Of a stretch of DNA of 64,000 nt, positions 33,066 to 42,815 are shown piece after piece. Positions within the stretch are counted from its first letter, which is position 1, and every line of letters starts with the position of its first letter. The stretch comes from Actinomycetota bacterium (GTDB lineage Bacteria; Actinomycetota; Actinomycetes; S36-B12; CAIYMF01): contig JAIUOK010000009.1 in the NCBI GenBank assembly GCA_020161245.1, positions 37,101 to 101,100 on the forward strand. The letters are read 5' to 3'. Made by a program: the position numbers and the translations under genes. The notes under the pieces were generated by a model. It ran no database searches and was not told the origin of the DNA. It worked only from the letters and a program-made list of their open reading frames with translations.

Positions 33066-35414
33066 TCAGACAGCCGCGCCGGAGAGCTCCTGCAGACGCG
33101 TCGTCGCCTCGGCGTCGCCGAACCGCTCTGCGCGCCGCAGCCACTCGCCGGCCCGCTCGGGCTGGCCCTTCTGCACATAGATGACGCCGATGCGGGTCAT
33201 CGAGGTCGGCTCGTTGAGGAACGCGGCCCGGCCGTACCACTCCTCGGCGGTCTTGAGGTCGTCGCGCGAGCGGGCCAGGTCGCCGAGCGCGCGCATCGCA
33301 AGCGCGTGGTCGGCACCCTCGGCAGCCTCGGCCCAGGCCTTGGCAGCGCCACGCAGATCGCCTGCGGCGGCCAGCGCGTTGCCCTCGGCGAAGAGGCGGT
33401 CGCCATCGACGGCCGGAGCCTCGGGCTCCTCGCCCTCGGCGAGCTCGGACACGATCGGCGCGGGCGCCGCCTGCTCCTGGAAGTAGAGCTCGTCGGGCCA
33501 GGCGATCGCCCGGCCGAGCGCCTGCGCGTGCTCGAGCGCGGCCCGGCCGTGCGCGGCGACGGCATCGACGTCGAACTCGGGGTTGGTCACGGCGATGGCC
33601 CACAGCAGCACCGCGCCGCGCAGGTCCTCGGGCAGGCGGCGCAGCATGTCGTCGAGCGCGTCGAGGGCCACGAGCGGGCGCGCCACGGGCTTGTCGAACC
33701 CGCGCGCGGCGTCAGCGAACAGGTCGGCCGCCTGACGCGCCAGCGCGATGCTGTCTCCGTCGCGCCACGTCGCCCAGCCACCGGGGTGGCGCACCGCGCC
33801 GACCTCGGCGTGGACGTGGCCCGACATCGTGCTCGGCCAGTGCCACGCGCACGACCATGCGACGCCGGCGGGCGACTGCCAGACCACCTCGGCCGGGACT
33901 GCGCACACGCCGTCGCGGTCGTGGGCGCTGCAGGCCGGCACCGGTCCGGCCACGACGAGACCGACCCCGGCCCACGCGGCATCGCGCGGGTCGACGACCG
34001 GCTCCTCGACGACCTCGGCGACCGGGTCCTCGACGACCTCGGCGACCGGCTCCTCGACGACCTCGACGACCTCGACGAGCTCGGCGACGGGCTCCTCGAC
34101 GACCTCGGCCACCTCCGCGACGGGCTCCTCGACAGCCTCGGCCGCCTCGGCCTCCGGCTCCTCGACGACGGGCTCCTCGACGACGGGCTCCTCGACCGCG
34201 TCGAGGTTCTCGACCTCCACGTCGGCCTCGGGCTCGGCCTCGACGTCGTCCACGCCGGCCGCGGCCAGCACGGCGGCCTCGATCGGGAAGGCGTGCTCGT
34301 CGGGCAGTGCGAACGGGTCGTCGAGCTCGACAGCCTGCGACTGCTCCACGGGCTCGACGTGCAGCACCTCGAGGACCTCGCTCTCGATGCGCTCGGCCTC
34401 GAACCGCTCAGCCTCGTCCACGGCGACCAGGGCGGGCGTCTCGTCCACCGGGGCGAGCGCCGGCACGGGGTCGTCGGCGACCGGGTCCGCCGCGTCGTCC
34501 ACCAGCGTCTCCAGGGCGACGGCTGCGATCGCGTCGTCGGCCACCGGCACCAGCACCGGCACGGAGTCATCGCGGTCACCGGCGTCCTCGACGACGTCGA
34601 GGACGAACGGCACGATCACGGCGACCTCGGCACCCTCGACCACGACCTCAGGGTCGGCCGCGACCTCGTCGACCGGGGCGAGCAACGGCACCACGTCGGC
34701 GACGCCCTCGTCGTCGACGGGAGCCAGCGCCGGCACCTCGTCGAGCGGCTCGGGCAGGAACATGTCGTGCTGGAGCGCCTCGGGGAGCACCGGGTCCTCG
34801 CCATGCGGGACGACGGCGAGCACCGGCGCGAGCAGGTGGTGCTCCTCGACCGGCTCCGCCTCGACGACCGCCTCGACGACCGGCTCGGCGACCGGCTCGA
34901 CGTCGGCGACGGCCACGGGCTCGGGAGCGGCGTCCACGACCGGCTCGACGTCCACGACCGGCTCGACGTCCACGACGGGCTCGGACTCGACGACCGGCTC
35001 GACGTCGGCGAGGGCCTCAGGCGCCTCCGCCGCCGCCACTGCTGCAGCGACACCGGCGAGCCGGTCGAGCAGCGCGGGCAGCTCGTCGAAGCCGCCCGTG
35101 GCAGGGTCGTCGACCGGCAGCGCGAGGCGCCAGGCCAGCAGGCCGTCGGCCACGTCGCTGCCGTCCGTGGGCTCGAGGAGCAGGAACACCCGGATGTCGC
35201 GGACGAGCTGGCCGGGGAGCTCGCGCACGGCAGCCTCGGCGTCCTCGTCGTCGCGCAGGTACAGGCGCACGCGCGCGGTGTCCACGGCGGTGCGCTCGTG
35301 GACGGCGTAGGTGTCGCCGCCGATCGCGACGGCCAGGAGCTCCTGCTCCGGGTTGTCGGTCCAGTGCTCGGCGCCGACCATCCGGACGCGGCGCGTCCCG
35401 GTGACGTCTGCCAT
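33066..35414 (-). CDS. large acidic repeat protein with C-terminal TPR/Sel1-like repeats
   Basis: A 782-residue protein without signal peptide or membrane helix. Residues 1-125 look globular (LLAVAIGGDTYAVHERTAV). About 130-520 is low-complexity and extremely acidic, built on short Val/Pro/Glu/Asp units (EPVVDVEPVVDVEPVVD, EEPVAEVVEEPV), with hardly any lysine. About 525-650 is a second globular part with a Cys/Trp-rich patch (SCAWHWPSTMSGH). About 660-780 has helical repeats like TPR/Sel1 (LFAEGNALAAAGDLRGAAKA, AEEWYGRAAFLNEPTSMTRI). Not recognised as a known family; perhaps a cytoplasmic scaffold. Confidence 0.7.
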   Translation of the reverse strand: MADVTGTRRVRMVGAEHWTDNPEQELLAVAIGGDTYAVHERTAVDTARVRLYLRDDEDAEAAVRELPGQLVRDIRVFLLLEPTDGSDVADGLLAWRLALPVDDPATGGFDELPALLDRLAGVAAAVAAAEAPEALADVEPVVESEPVVDVEPVVDVEPVVDAAPEPVAVADVEPVAEPVVEAVVEAEPVEEHHLLAPVLAVVPHGEDPVLPEALQHDMFLPEPLDEVPALAPVDDEGVADVVPLLAPVDEVAADPEVVVEGAEVAVIVPFVLDVVEDAGDRDDSVPVLVPVADDAIAAVALETLVDDAADPVADDPVPALAPVDETPALVAVDEAERFEAERIESEVLEVLHVEPVEQSQAVELDDPFALPDEHAFPIEAAVLAAAGVDDVEAEPEADVEVENLDAVEEPVVEEPVVEEPEAEAAEAVEEPVAEVAEVVEEPVAELVEVVEVVEEPVAEVVEDPVAEVVEEPVVDPRDAAWAGVGLVVAGPVPACSAHDRDGVCAVPAEVVWQSPAGVAWSCAWHWPSTMSGHVHAEVGAVRHPGGWATWRDGDSIALARQAADLFADAARGFDKPVARPLVALDALDDMLRRLPEDLRGAVLLWAIAVTNPEFDVDAVAAHGRAALEHAQALGRAIAWPDELYFQEQAAPAPIVSELAEGEEPEAPAVDGDRLFAEGNALAAAGDLRGAAKAWAEAAEGADHALAMRALGDLARSRDDLKTAEEWYGRAAFLNEPTSMTRIGVIYVQKGQPERAGEWLRRAERFGDAEATTRLQELSGAAV
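33990..35015. repeat. coding tandem repeats inside the acidic protein gene
   Basis: Two repeat-dense zones (about 33990-34205 and 34840-35015) show imperfect tandem units of 24-30 bases around TCCTCGACGACCTCGGCGAC and CGGCTCGACGTCCACGAC. They keep frame and encode the EEPVAEVV and VEPVVD motifs. Unit number is likely to vary between strains. Confidence 0.65.
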
Positions 35415-35622
35415 CGCAGGCCCCCAAAGGCTGTCGTGACCCGCGGGCGCGGGTGCTCACACGATGGGGAGGTCGTCGGATACGGGCCGGGTCTTGATGC
35501 AGCGGACGGGTGGCGCCCCCGCACGCCGCGGCGACCAAGGGCGCACGAGGTGTCACCCGTTCGGAGCAGCGGGAGCCTCTCGGGGAGCCGACCGGGTGGA
35601 CGACGGTCGCGCAGCGTGACGC

Positions 35623-37635
35623 TCAGCGCACCTGCGTGGGGGGCACGGCCCGCCCGTAGAGCCAGCCCTGCGCGTGCACCCAGCCGAGCTCGGCGAGCAG
35701 GTCGGCCTGGCTGCGGGTCTCGACGCCCTCGGCGACGGTGTCGAGCTCGAGGCCCCGGGCGAGGCCCGCGAGGGCCTGCGCGATGCGCTCGCTGGTGACG
35801 TCGCCGCTGCCGAGCCCCGAGGTGAACGAGCGGTCGAGCTTGAGCCCGGACACCGGCAGGTCGCGCAGGTGCGTGATGGAGGAGTACCCGGTGCCGAAGT
35901 CGTCGACGTACCAGCCGACGCCCCGCGCCGCGACGGCGCGCATGCCGGCCTTGACGTCGTCCGTGACGTGGACCAGCGCGGTCTCGGTGATCTCCAGGTG
36001 CAGGCGCGACGGCGCGACCCCCGACTCCTCGAGCGCACCGAGCACGTGGTCGGCCATGTCCGGCGCCGACAGCGACTGCGCGGACACGTTGACCGACACC
36101 GAGATCCCCGGCCCGGTCCGCGCGAGCAGCTCGAGGGAGTCGGCGAGCACCGCACGGTCGAGGGCGACCACGAGGTCGGTGCGCTCCGCCGTGGGCACGA
36201 ACGCGCCCGGCTCCACCACGGTGCCGTCCGGGCGCACCCAGCGCACGAGGGCCTCGTAGCCGGTCACCGCTCCGTCGGGCAGCGTCACGACGGGCTGGAA
36301 CCAGGCGCGCACGTCGCCGTTGGCGATCGCCTCGCGCAGCTGGGTCTGCACGAGGATGCGCTGCCGCGCGTGGTGCGACGCCGCCGGGTCGAGGAACTCC
36401 CAGCGGCCGCGGCCGCGCTTCTTGGCCTGGTGCAGCGCGAGCGACGCGTCGGCCAGCAGGCTCTCCGCGTCGCGGTGGTCGGAGCGCGCGATGCCGATGC
36501 TCACGCTGACGTCGAGCTCGTGGACGCCGAGCCGCACGGGCTCGTCGGCGGCGTCGAGGATGGCCGAGGCGGTGCGCGCCGCCTCCTCCTCGTCGCAGCG
36601 GCCGAGGACGATCGCGAACTCGTTGCCGGCGACCCGCGCGATCGAGCCGCGCGTGCCCACCACGCGGGTCAGCCGCTCGGCCACGGCGACGAGCACGCGG
36701 TCGCCGGCGGTGTAGGTCAGCGACTCGTTCACGGACTTGAGGTCGTCGAGGCCGACGGCGAGCACTGCCACCGAGCCGAGGGGCGCACCTTCGAGCGCCA
36801 GATCGATCTGGCGCACGGCCGACGCCCGGTTGCCGAGCCCCGTCAGCGGGTCGTGGTGCGCCTCGTGCGCGAGCCGCTCGCGGATGTCGACCTCGCGCTG
36901 GATGTCCTGCAGCACGTCGACGCCGCCGACGAGCCGGCCCTGGCTGTCGCGCAGCGGCTTGCCGCGCACGCGCATCCAGCGCCAGCCGCCCGACTTGGTC
37001 GCGAACCGGACCTCCACCTCGCCAAGCTCGGCACCGGTCGCGAGGACACGCGCGCGGACCTCCTGCGCGGCCTTGAGGTCGTCGGGGTGCGCGACGTCGA
37101 GGACCTTCTTGTCCATGAACTCCTCGACCGACCAGCCGAGCACCTCGCGGACGCTGGGCGACACCCAGGTGATGGCCATGTTGCTCGAGGCGCGGTAGAC
37201 GACGTCCAGGGAGTTCTCGGCGATCAGCCGGTAGAGCTCCTCGGTCTCGGCGAGCGACTTCTCAGCGTCCTTGAACGCCGTGATGTCGCGCGCGGAGCCG
37301 TAGAGCACGACGGCGCCGTCGTCGCGGATCTGCTTGCGCAGCCGCTCCTGCATCCAGACCGTGCGCCCGTCGCGGTGCTGCCAGCGCACCTCGAAGTCGT
37401 AGTGCTCGCCCACCGGGACGTCGTCGGCGGCCTGCAGGATGTGCTGGTCGTCGGGGTGCACCAGGCGCGCGATGAGTGTGGGATCGGCGATGCACTCCTC
37501 GGCCGTCCACCCGGTGTGCTGCGCGACCGCCGGCGACATGAACTCGCACGCCATCGTCGGCGCGATCCGGAACACGAAGAGGATGTCGGCGGTCTCGGCA
37601 GCCACCTGGGCGGCCAGGTCGACCGACTCCGGCAT
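35623..37635 (-). CDS. PAS-PAS-GGDEF(degenerate)-EAL cyclic-di-GMP phosphodiesterase
   Basis: A 670-residue soluble signalling protein: two PAS domains (about 15-125 and 135-250), a GGDEF domain (about 255-410) and an EAL domain (about 425-665). The GGDEF site reads RVAGNEFAIV, so the metal-binding aspartate is Asn and the first Gly is Ala; cyclase activity is unlikely. The EAL domain is intact: YEALVRW, NVSAQSL, LEITET, DDFGTGYSSI, KLDRSF, AEGVET and QGWLYG. It should hydrolyse c-di-GMP, with the PAS and GGDEF parts as sensors. It is soluble, so it senses cytoplasmic cues. Confidence 0.9.
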   Translation of the reverse strand: MPESVDLAAQVAAETADILFVFRIAPTMACEFMSPAVAQHTGWTAEECIADPTLIARLVHPDDQHILQAADDVPVGEHYDFEVRWQHRDGRTVWMQERLRKQIRDDGAVVLYGSARDITAFKDAEKSLAETEELYRLIAENSLDVVYRASSNMAITWVSPSVREVLGWSVEEFMDKKVLDVAHPDDLKAAQEVRARVLATGAELGEVEVRFATKSGGWRWMRVRGKPLRDSQGRLVGGVDVLQDIQREVDIRERLAHEAHHDPLTGLGNRASAVRQIDLALEGAPLGSVAVLAVGLDDLKSVNESLTYTAGDRVLVAVAERLTRVVGTRGSIARVAGNEFAIVLGRCDEEEAARTASAILDAADEPVRLGVHELDVSVSIGIARSDHRDAESLLADASLALHQAKKRGRGRWEFLDPAASHHARQRILVQTQLREAIANGDVRAWFQPVVTLPDGAVTGYEALVRWVRPDGTVVEPGAFVPTAERTDLVVALDRAVLADSLELLARTGPGISVSVNVSAQSLSAPDMADHVLGALEESGVAPSRLHLEITETALVHVTDDVKAGMRAVAARGVGWYVDDFGTGYSSITHLRDLPVSGLKLDRSFTSGLGSGDVTSERIAQALAGLARGLELDTVAEGVETRSQADLLAELGWVHAQGWLYGRAVPPTQVR

Positions 37636-37733
37636 TGCTGCCCACCCCCGCTCGACGTTTGCCCCGCAGGGTCACGCTAAGGCGATCACAGCAGGGAGTC
37701 GCGACGGGACCGGAGCAGGGGACGCGGGCAGCC

Positions 37734-39107
37734 TCAGTGGGCCAGGTAGCCGAGCAGGTCCTGGCGGGTGATGACCCCCTCGGGCAGCCCGTCGTCGACG
37801 ACGATCGCGGCGTCGGCGTCGTGCAGCGCCGCGACGGCCTCAGCCACCGGCTCGCCCGCGCCGATCATCGGCAGCGCCGGGCTCATGTGCTTCTCGACGG
37901 GGTCGGCGAGCTCCGCCGTGCCGGCGAACAGCGCGTCGAGCAAGTCGCGCTCGACCACCGAGCCGACCACCTCGGCCGCCTTCACGGGCGGCTCGGCCTT
38001 GACCACCGGCATCTGCGAGACGCCGAACGTGCGCAGGATGTCGATCGCCTCACGCACCGTCTCCTGCGGGTGCGTGTGCACCAGCTGCGGCAGCTCGGCG
38101 CTCTTGGAGCGCAGGACGTCGCCGACCGTGCGCCCCTCGGAGGTCTGCAGGAAGCCGTAGTCGGCCATCCACTCGTCGTTGAACACCTTCGACAGATAGC
38201 CGCGGCCGCCGTCGGGCAGCAGCACGACGATGACGTCGTCCTTCGATGCCCTCGCCGCCACTTCGAGCGCTGCCTGCACGGCCATGCCGCACGAGCCGCC
38301 GACCAGCAGTCCCTCCTCGCGAGCGAGGCGGCGGGTGACGAGGAAGGAGTCGCGGTCGGAGACGGCAACGATCTCGTCGCAGACCTCGGGGTCGTACGCG
38401 GTCGGCCAGAAGTCCTCGCCGACGCCCTCGACGAGGTACGGGCGGCCGGTGCCGCCGGAGTACACCGACCCCACGGGGTCGGCGCCGATGACGCGCACGG
38501 CGCCTCCGCTGACCTCCTTGAGGTAGCGGCCGGTGCCGCTGATGGTCCCGCCCGTGCCCACGCCGGCGACGAAGTGGGTGATGCGCCCGTCGGTCTGCGC
38601 CCACAGCTCGGGCCCGGTGGTCTCGTAGTGCGACCGGGGGTTGCTGGGGTTGGAGTACTGGTCGGGCTTCCAGGCGCCGGGCGTCTCGCGCACGAGCCGG
38701 TCGCTCACCGAGTAGTAGGACCGCGGGTCCTCCGGGTCGACGGCGGTAGGGCACACGACGACCTCGGCGCCATAGGCACGCAGCACGTTCTGCTTGTCGG
38801 CGCTCACCTTGTCCGGGCAGACGAAGATGCAGCGGTAGCCCTTCTGCTGCGCCACGAGCGCGAGGCCCACCCCGGTGTTGCCCGACGTCGGCTCGACGAT
38901 GACGCCGCCGGGACGCAGCTCGCCGCTCTGCTCGGCAGCCTCGACCATGCGCGTGGCGATGCGGTCCTTCACCGAGCCGCCCGGGTTGAGGTACTCGACC
39001 TTGGCGAGCACGAGCGGGGCGTCGGGACCGAGGTGCGACGTCACCGAGCGCAGCCGCACCAGCGGCGTGTTCCCGATGAGCTCGACCACGTTGTCGGCGT
39101 ACTGCAT
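37734..39107 (-). CDS. cbs: cystathionine beta-synthase with two CBS domains
   Basis: A 457-residue PLP enzyme that condenses serine and homocysteine to cystathionine. The N-terminal fold II catalytic part has LIGNTPLVRL, the PLP Lys47 in NPGGSVKDRIATRMVE, PTSGNTGVGLAL and the phosphate loop GVGTGGTISGTG. The C-terminal 120 residues hold two CBS motifs (IDILRTFGVSQMPVVK and AIVVDDGLPEGVITRQDLL), a regulatory module. MetB at 29769 is the other transsulfuration enzyme. The SGNH hydrolase gene is divergent, as in mycobacteria, where cbs lies near lipU/Rv1075. Confidence 0.93.
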   Translation of the reverse strand: MQYADNVVELIGNTPLVRLRSVTSHLGPDAPLVLAKVEYLNPGGSVKDRIATRMVEAAEQSGELRPGGVIVEPTSGNTGVGLALVAQQKGYRCIFVCPDKVSADKQNVLRAYGAEVVVCPTAVDPEDPRSYYSVSDRLVRETPGAWKPDQYSNPSNPRSHYETTGPELWAQTDGRITHFVAGVGTGGTISGTGRYLKEVSGGAVRVIGADPVGSVYSGGTGRPYLVEGVGEDFWPTAYDPEVCDEIVAVSDRDSFLVTRRLAREEGLLVGGSCGMAVQAALEVAARASKDDVIVVLLPDGGRGYLSKVFNDEWMADYGFLQTSEGRTVGDVLRSKSAELPQLVHTHPQETVREAIDILRTFGVSQMPVVKAEPPVKAAEVVGSVVERDLLDALFAGTAELADPVEKHMSPALPMIGAGEPVAEAVAALHDADAAIVVDDGLPEGVITRQDLLGYLAH

Positions 39108-39173
39108 GCGCCGACCCTAACCCTCATCCGGATCGCGGATGTGCCGGCGGCCGGGCTGGGCGATCATGGACCC

Positions 39174-40055
39174 ATGGTCAGCGTCCCGAGCTTGCCCATC
39201 CGCGACGAGCGGGTGCGCCAGATCGCCGTCGCCGCCGCGAAGGGCGGCGGCGGGCTGCTCGGTGTGGGCACAGCCGTCGTGGGCGCCGGCGTCGGCGTGC
39301 TCGCCGTCCAGGCCCGGATGGCCCGACAGGCGATCGGCCCCCGTACGACCGTCCCGCCCTACGCCGACGGCCGGTATCTGCCGCCGGGAATGGACGCCGC
39401 GCGGGGCACGTCGCTGCGCCTCGCCGTGCTCGGCGACTCCGGCGCCGCCGGGCTCGGGGCGGAGGACGCCGCGGGGACGCCGGGCGGCGTGCTCGCGACC
39501 GACCTCGCGGCGAACACGGGCCGGCCGGTGCTGCTCACCAACGTGGCCGTGGTGGGCGCTCGCAGCCGAGACCTCGACGCGCAGGTCGACCGCGTGCTCG
39601 CCATCCGCCCGCATGTGGCCGTGATCATGATCGGCGCCAACGACGTCACCCATTCCGTGCGCCCCCAGCGCTCCGTGGCCCTGCTGCAGGACGCCGTGCG
39701 CCGGCTGCGCGAGGCGGGCAGCGAGGTCGTCGTCGGCACCTGCCCGGATCTCGGCACCGTGAAGCCGCTGGCGTGGACGCTGAAGAAGTGGGCCCGCCGG
39801 GTCAGCCGAGAACTGGCCGCCGCCCAGACCCTGGTCGTCGAGGCCGAGGGCGGGCGGGCCGTGGCGCTCGGCGAGAAGCTCGGCGCCCTCTTCGACGAGC
39901 ACCCCGAGCTCTACTTCTCCGCCGACCGCTTCCACCCGTCGGCGCTGGGCTACCAGGCCTGTGCCGAGGCGATGCTGCCCGAGGTTCTGCAGGCCGTGGG
40001 CGCTGTTTCCGGGGGCTCTGGCCCGGCCCGAGCGGCGCTGCCCGCGTCGCCGTGA
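39174..40055 (+). CDS. SGNH/GDSL-family hydrolase, membrane-anchored
   Basis: A 293-residue predicted esterase or lipase. A hydrophobic segment near the N-terminus (about 22-42) acts as anchor or uncleaved signal. The SGNH blocks are: I LRLAVLGDSGAAGLGAE (Ser near residue 90), III MIGANDVTHS (Asn), and V SADRFHPSALGY (catalytic Asp/His). The ATG at 39174 lies in the cbs divergent spacer. The substrate is unknown; cell-envelope esters are likely. Confidence 0.85.
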   Translation: MVSVPSLPIRDERVRQIAVAAAKGGGGLLGVGTAVVGAGVGVLAVQARMARQAIGPRTTVPPYADGRYLPPGMDAARGTSLRLAVLGDSGAAGLGAEDAAGTPGGVLATDLAANTGRPVLLTNVAVVGARSRDLDAQVDRVLAIRPHVAVIMIGANDVTHSVRPQRSVALLQDAVRRLREAGSEVVVGTCPDLGTVKPLAWTLKKWARRVSRELAAAQTLVVEAEGGRAVALGEKLGALFDEHPELYFSADRFHPSALGYQACAEAMLPEVLQAVGAVSGGSGPARAALPASP

Positions 40056-40071
40056 TCCGCAGGCCCTCGCA

Positions 40072-40440
40072 CTAGAGCCGCCGGCGCAGGTCGAGCAGCC
40101 GCTCGGCCGCCTCGTCGAGCAGGGACGCCACGGCCGGGTCGCCGAGCCGCTCGGATGCCGCTGCCAGCAGATCGTGGCCGCACACCGCCACCTGGTCGCC
40201 GGCCGCCGCGTCCGCCAGCGCGGGCAGCGGGCGCGACGCCCCGCCCTCGAGCCCGGCAGCCCCGTCGGCCAGCCACTGGGCGAGGCCGCGGGCCGCGGCG
40301 GCGCGGGTCGGCTCGGGCTCGAACGACGCCGACAGCCGGGCCAGGCCCAGGCCGCGGAGACGGTCGACCGTGCGCTCGAGCTGGGCGGCGAACCGCCGCC
40401 CCGGGTCGCTGCGCGCGTCGTCGTCCGGGCCGGGTCCCAC
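40072..40440 (-). CDS. conserved hypothetical helical protein
   Basis: A 122-residue, Ala/Leu/Arg-rich soluble protein, mostly helical, with one short motif, GDQVAVCGHDLLAAA (about 81-95), containing the only cysteine. It starts at a GTG (40440) and is convergent with the SGNH hydrolase, with a 16-base gap. Codon use and frame match the neighbours, which supports a real gene. The family is not recognised with certainty. Confidence 0.55.
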   Translation of the reverse strand: MGPGPDDDARSDPGRRFAAQLERTVDRLRGLGLARLSASFEPEPTRAAAARGLAQWLADGAAGLEGGASRPLPALADAAAGDQVAVCGHDLLAAASERLGDPAVASLLDEAAERLLDLRRRL

Positions 40441-40503
40441 GCTGTGAGCCTAGGCACTGCACAAAAGAACGCGAAGCCTTGCATCGGCCCCAGGAGGCGG
40501 GGC

Positions 40504-40509
40504 TACGGT
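40504..40509 (+). promoter_or_regulatory. candidate -10 of the DUF4287 gene
   Basis: TACGGT (TANNNT) lies 34 bases before the ATG at 40544, with TTGCAT 19 bases upstream as a possible -35. A ribosome site, GAGGAGAC, follows. Confidence 0.4.
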
Positions 40510-40543
40510 GGCCCCACCAGCACCCGGACGCCGAGGAGACGCC

Positions 40544-40771
40544 ATGATCCGTCACTCCGAGCAGACCCACCAGCAGCTCGTCGAGCGCCTCCCCTCTGCC
40601 ACCGGTCGCGACGTCAAGGACTGGATGCGCGCGCTCGAGGACGGCCCCGCGTTCTCCCGCTTCGAGGAGAAGGTGAACTGGCTGCGCGACGAGCACGGCC
40701 TCTCGCACGGCTTCGCCACGGCGATCGTCCACGAGGCCGATCTCGCCCGGGCCCACCGCAAGCTCGGCTGA
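40544..40771 (+). CDS. DUF4287 domain protein
   Basis: A 75-residue small helical protein matching DUF4287: the pattern TGRDVKDWMRALE, then WLRDEHGLSHGFATAIVHE is characteristic. The family has no known function; its members are small, abundant cytoplasmic proteins. The ATG at 40544 follows GAGGAGACGCC at ideal spacing. A strong terminator lies 33 bases after the stop, so it is a single-gene unit. Confidence 0.82.
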   Translation: MIRHSEQTHQQLVERLPSATGRDVKDWMRALEDGPAFSRFEEKVNWLRDEHGLSHGFATAIVHEADLARAHRKLG

Positions 40772-40804
40772 CACCCGGCGCCCGGACCAGGCCGCAGGAC
40801 ATGA

Positions 40805-40840
40805 CGAGGCCCCGCACTCCCTGAGGAGTGCGGGGCCTCG
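40805..40840 (+). terminator. terminator of the DUF4287 gene
   Basis: A 16-bp perfect stem, CGAGGCCCCGCACTCC with its complement, around the loop CTGA. Confidence 0.88.
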
Positions 40841-40919
40841 CGGCCTTCCGCCGCGGTGGTCGGCGTCAGGGGGAACGCCCGGCCGCCGGCGTCAGCAGGC
40901 CGGCGGCGGGCGGACGTGC

Positions 40920-42542
40920 TCAGTAGCGGAACGACCCCACGAGGCCCTCGAGGTCGGATGCCATCTTGGCCAGCTCGCGGGCGGCGCCTCGGGTCTGCTC
41001 CGCACCGGACGACGCCGCCTGGGCCGCGTCGGTGACCTCGCCGACGGTGTCCTGGATCTCGCCGGAGCCGGCCGCGACGTCGGACATCGAGCGCGCGATC
41101 TCGTTGATCGCCGCGGTCTGCTCCTCGACCGCCGAGGCGATCGAGTGCTGGATCTCGCTGATCTGGGCGATGGTCTCGGAGATCTGACCGATCGCGGAGA
41201 TCGCCTCGTCGGTGTCGACCGTGATGGTCTGGATCCGCGCGGTGATGTCGGTCGTCGCAGTCGCCGTGGCGCGGGAGAGGTCCTTGACCTCCGAGGCCAC
41301 GACCGCGAAGCCCTTGCCGGCCTCGCCGGCGCGCGCCGACTCGATCGTGGCGTTGAGCGCGAGCAGGTTCGTCTGGTCGGCGACGCCCTTGATCTCCTTG
41401 ATGACCTTGTCGATGTCGGCGCTGGACTGGCCGAGCTTGTCCATGATGAGCGACGTCGACTGGGCGACCTCGACGGCGGTCGAGGCGACGCGGGCGGCGT
41501 CCCAGGCGGCCGAGGAGATCTGCGCGATCGAGGCCGTGAGCTGGTCGGTCGCCGTGGCCGCAGTCTGCACGGACTCGTTGACGCTCTCGGACCGGCCTGC
41601 CACGACCTGCGCCTGCTGCGAGGTCGCGTCGGCGGACGAGGACATCAGGTGCGAGGTGGCGGTGAGCTCCTCCGCAGCCGCAGCGACGGTCTGCGCGGAC
41701 TGCGCGACCTGGCCGATCACCTCGGAGATCTGCTGCACGAACCGGTTGAACAGACCGGAGACCTCGGTGATCTCGTCCTTGCCGTCCTCGGCCACGCGCT
41801 GGGTCAGGTCGCCGTCGCCGTCGGCGATGTCGGCGAGCCGGTCGCGCAGCGAGAACAGCGGGGTGGTGATCGAGCGGATGACGACCCACACGCCGAACCC
41901 GACGAGGAGGATGCCGACCACGACGAGCACGATCATCTCGATCTTGCTGGCGTTGGCGGCATCGGCAGCGGCCTGCACGTCGGCGGCGGCCTCGGCCTGG
42001 GTGGCGTCGGCCAGGGCGTCGAACGCGGCTGCGGCGGCGTTGTAGTTCTCGATCTCGGTCGTGATGATCGCGTCGTCGGCCCGGGCCTTGCCATCGGCGG
42101 TGCCGGACTTGTAGTCGGCCACAATCTGGCGGTCGACGGCGATGAAGGCATCGACCGACTTCTTCGCCTCGGCGAGGGTCGCGAGCTGCTCGGGCGTCAT
42201 GTCGGCGTTCTCCGACAGCGCGGCGATCTGGTCGACGAGCGCCTGCTCCGACGCGAGGTAGGCCTTGCGGCTGTCGCCGTTGTCGTCGGCGGCGTTCTTC
42301 ACGCCGCGGTCGAAGTCGAAGGCGTAGGCGGTCTGCCAGCCGTTCCAGTCGGCGGCCTGGTACTTCATCGTCAGGGCGGCCAGCGCCTTGTCGGAGCTGA
42401 GCTGTGCCGAGGCAGCCGCGCTGACGGAGCCGCTGAAGCCCACCACGGCGAGGACCGCGATGAGCGCCGCGAGCGCCAGCGGCACGACGCCGAGCGCGAT
42501 CAGACGCGCGCGGATCGGGAAGCGGCGCAGGAAGTCGACCAT
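40920..42542 (-). CDS. methyl-accepting chemotaxis protein
   Basis: A 540-residue transmembrane chemoreceptor. Helix 1 is at about 12-36, a four-helix-bundle-type sensor domain (about 37-190) follows, helix 2 is at about 195-217 ([20 protein letters not shown]), then HAMP (about 218-270, [20 protein letters not shown]) and a long signalling coiled coil. The tip reads [20 protein letters not shown] and then [16 protein letters not shown], the CheA/CheW contact. It ends in VGSFRY without a CheR-tethering pentapeptide. Its presence implies a chemotaxis system elsewhere on the chromosome. Confidence 0.94.
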   Translation of the reverse strand: MVDFLRRFPIRARLIALGVVPLALAALIAVLAVVGFSGSVSAAASAQLSSDKALAALTMKYQAADWNGWQTAYAFDFDRGVKNAADDNGDSRKAYLASEQALVDQIAALSENADMTPEQLATLAEAKKSVDAFIAVDRQIVADYKSGTADGKARADDAIITTEIENYNAAAAAFDALADATQAEAAADVQAAADAANASKIEMIVLVVVGILLVGFGVWVVIRSITTPLFSLRDRLADIADGDGDLTQRVAEDGKDEITEVSGLFNRFVQQISEVIGQVAQSAQTVAAAAEELTATSHLMSSSADATSQQAQVVAGRSESVNESVQTAATATDQLTASIAQISSAAWDAARVASTAVEVAQSTSLIMDKLGQSSADIDKVIKEIKGVADQTNLLALNATIESARAGEAGKGFAVVASEVKDLSRATATATTDITARIQTITVDTDEAISAIGQISETIAQISEIQHSIASAVEEQTAAINEIARSMSDVAAGSGEIQDTVGEVTDAAQAASSGAEQTRGAARELAKMASDLEGLVGSFRY

Positions 42543-42763
42543 GGGGTTCCTCCGAGCTGCGACCGGCAGGCCGGCCGAACGTATGGGTGTCCGGCTGCCT
42601 GATCGGAGGTGGCTGCGGCGTCCTGAGAGTTACCCGCCGTCGCCCAGCCGGCCGCTCGCGGGCGCTGAGCGTGCGGTGAGGAACCGACGCCGAGCGTGGC
42701 CGGCGACTCGGCTGCGCTCACGGACTGTCACCCCTTGGCCCGTCGGTGCGCCCCCAGGACGCG

Positions 42764-42800
42764 GACGAGCCCCCTCCCGCGGCGCGGGAGGGGGCTCGTC
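42764..42800. terminator. terminator after the Bax-inhibitor-1-like gene
   Basis: A 17-bp perfect stem (GACGAGCCCCCTCCCGC with its complement) around the loop GGC, 16 bases after the stop at 42816, read on the minus strand. Confidence 0.88.
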
Positions 42801-42815
42801 GGGGAGCGGGTGCGG

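Noticed and set aside
33990..35015. Short tandem repeats as a possible CRISPR array
   Set aside because: Units are imperfect, contiguous, in frame and without unique spacers; they encode EPVAE-type peptide repeats.
33748..35404. Long plus-strand Ser/Thr- or Arg/Pro-rich frames opposite the acidic protein
   Set aside because: They are the complement of a repetitive acidic coding region and show only low-complexity repeats. The minus frame has globular ends and TPR-like repeats.
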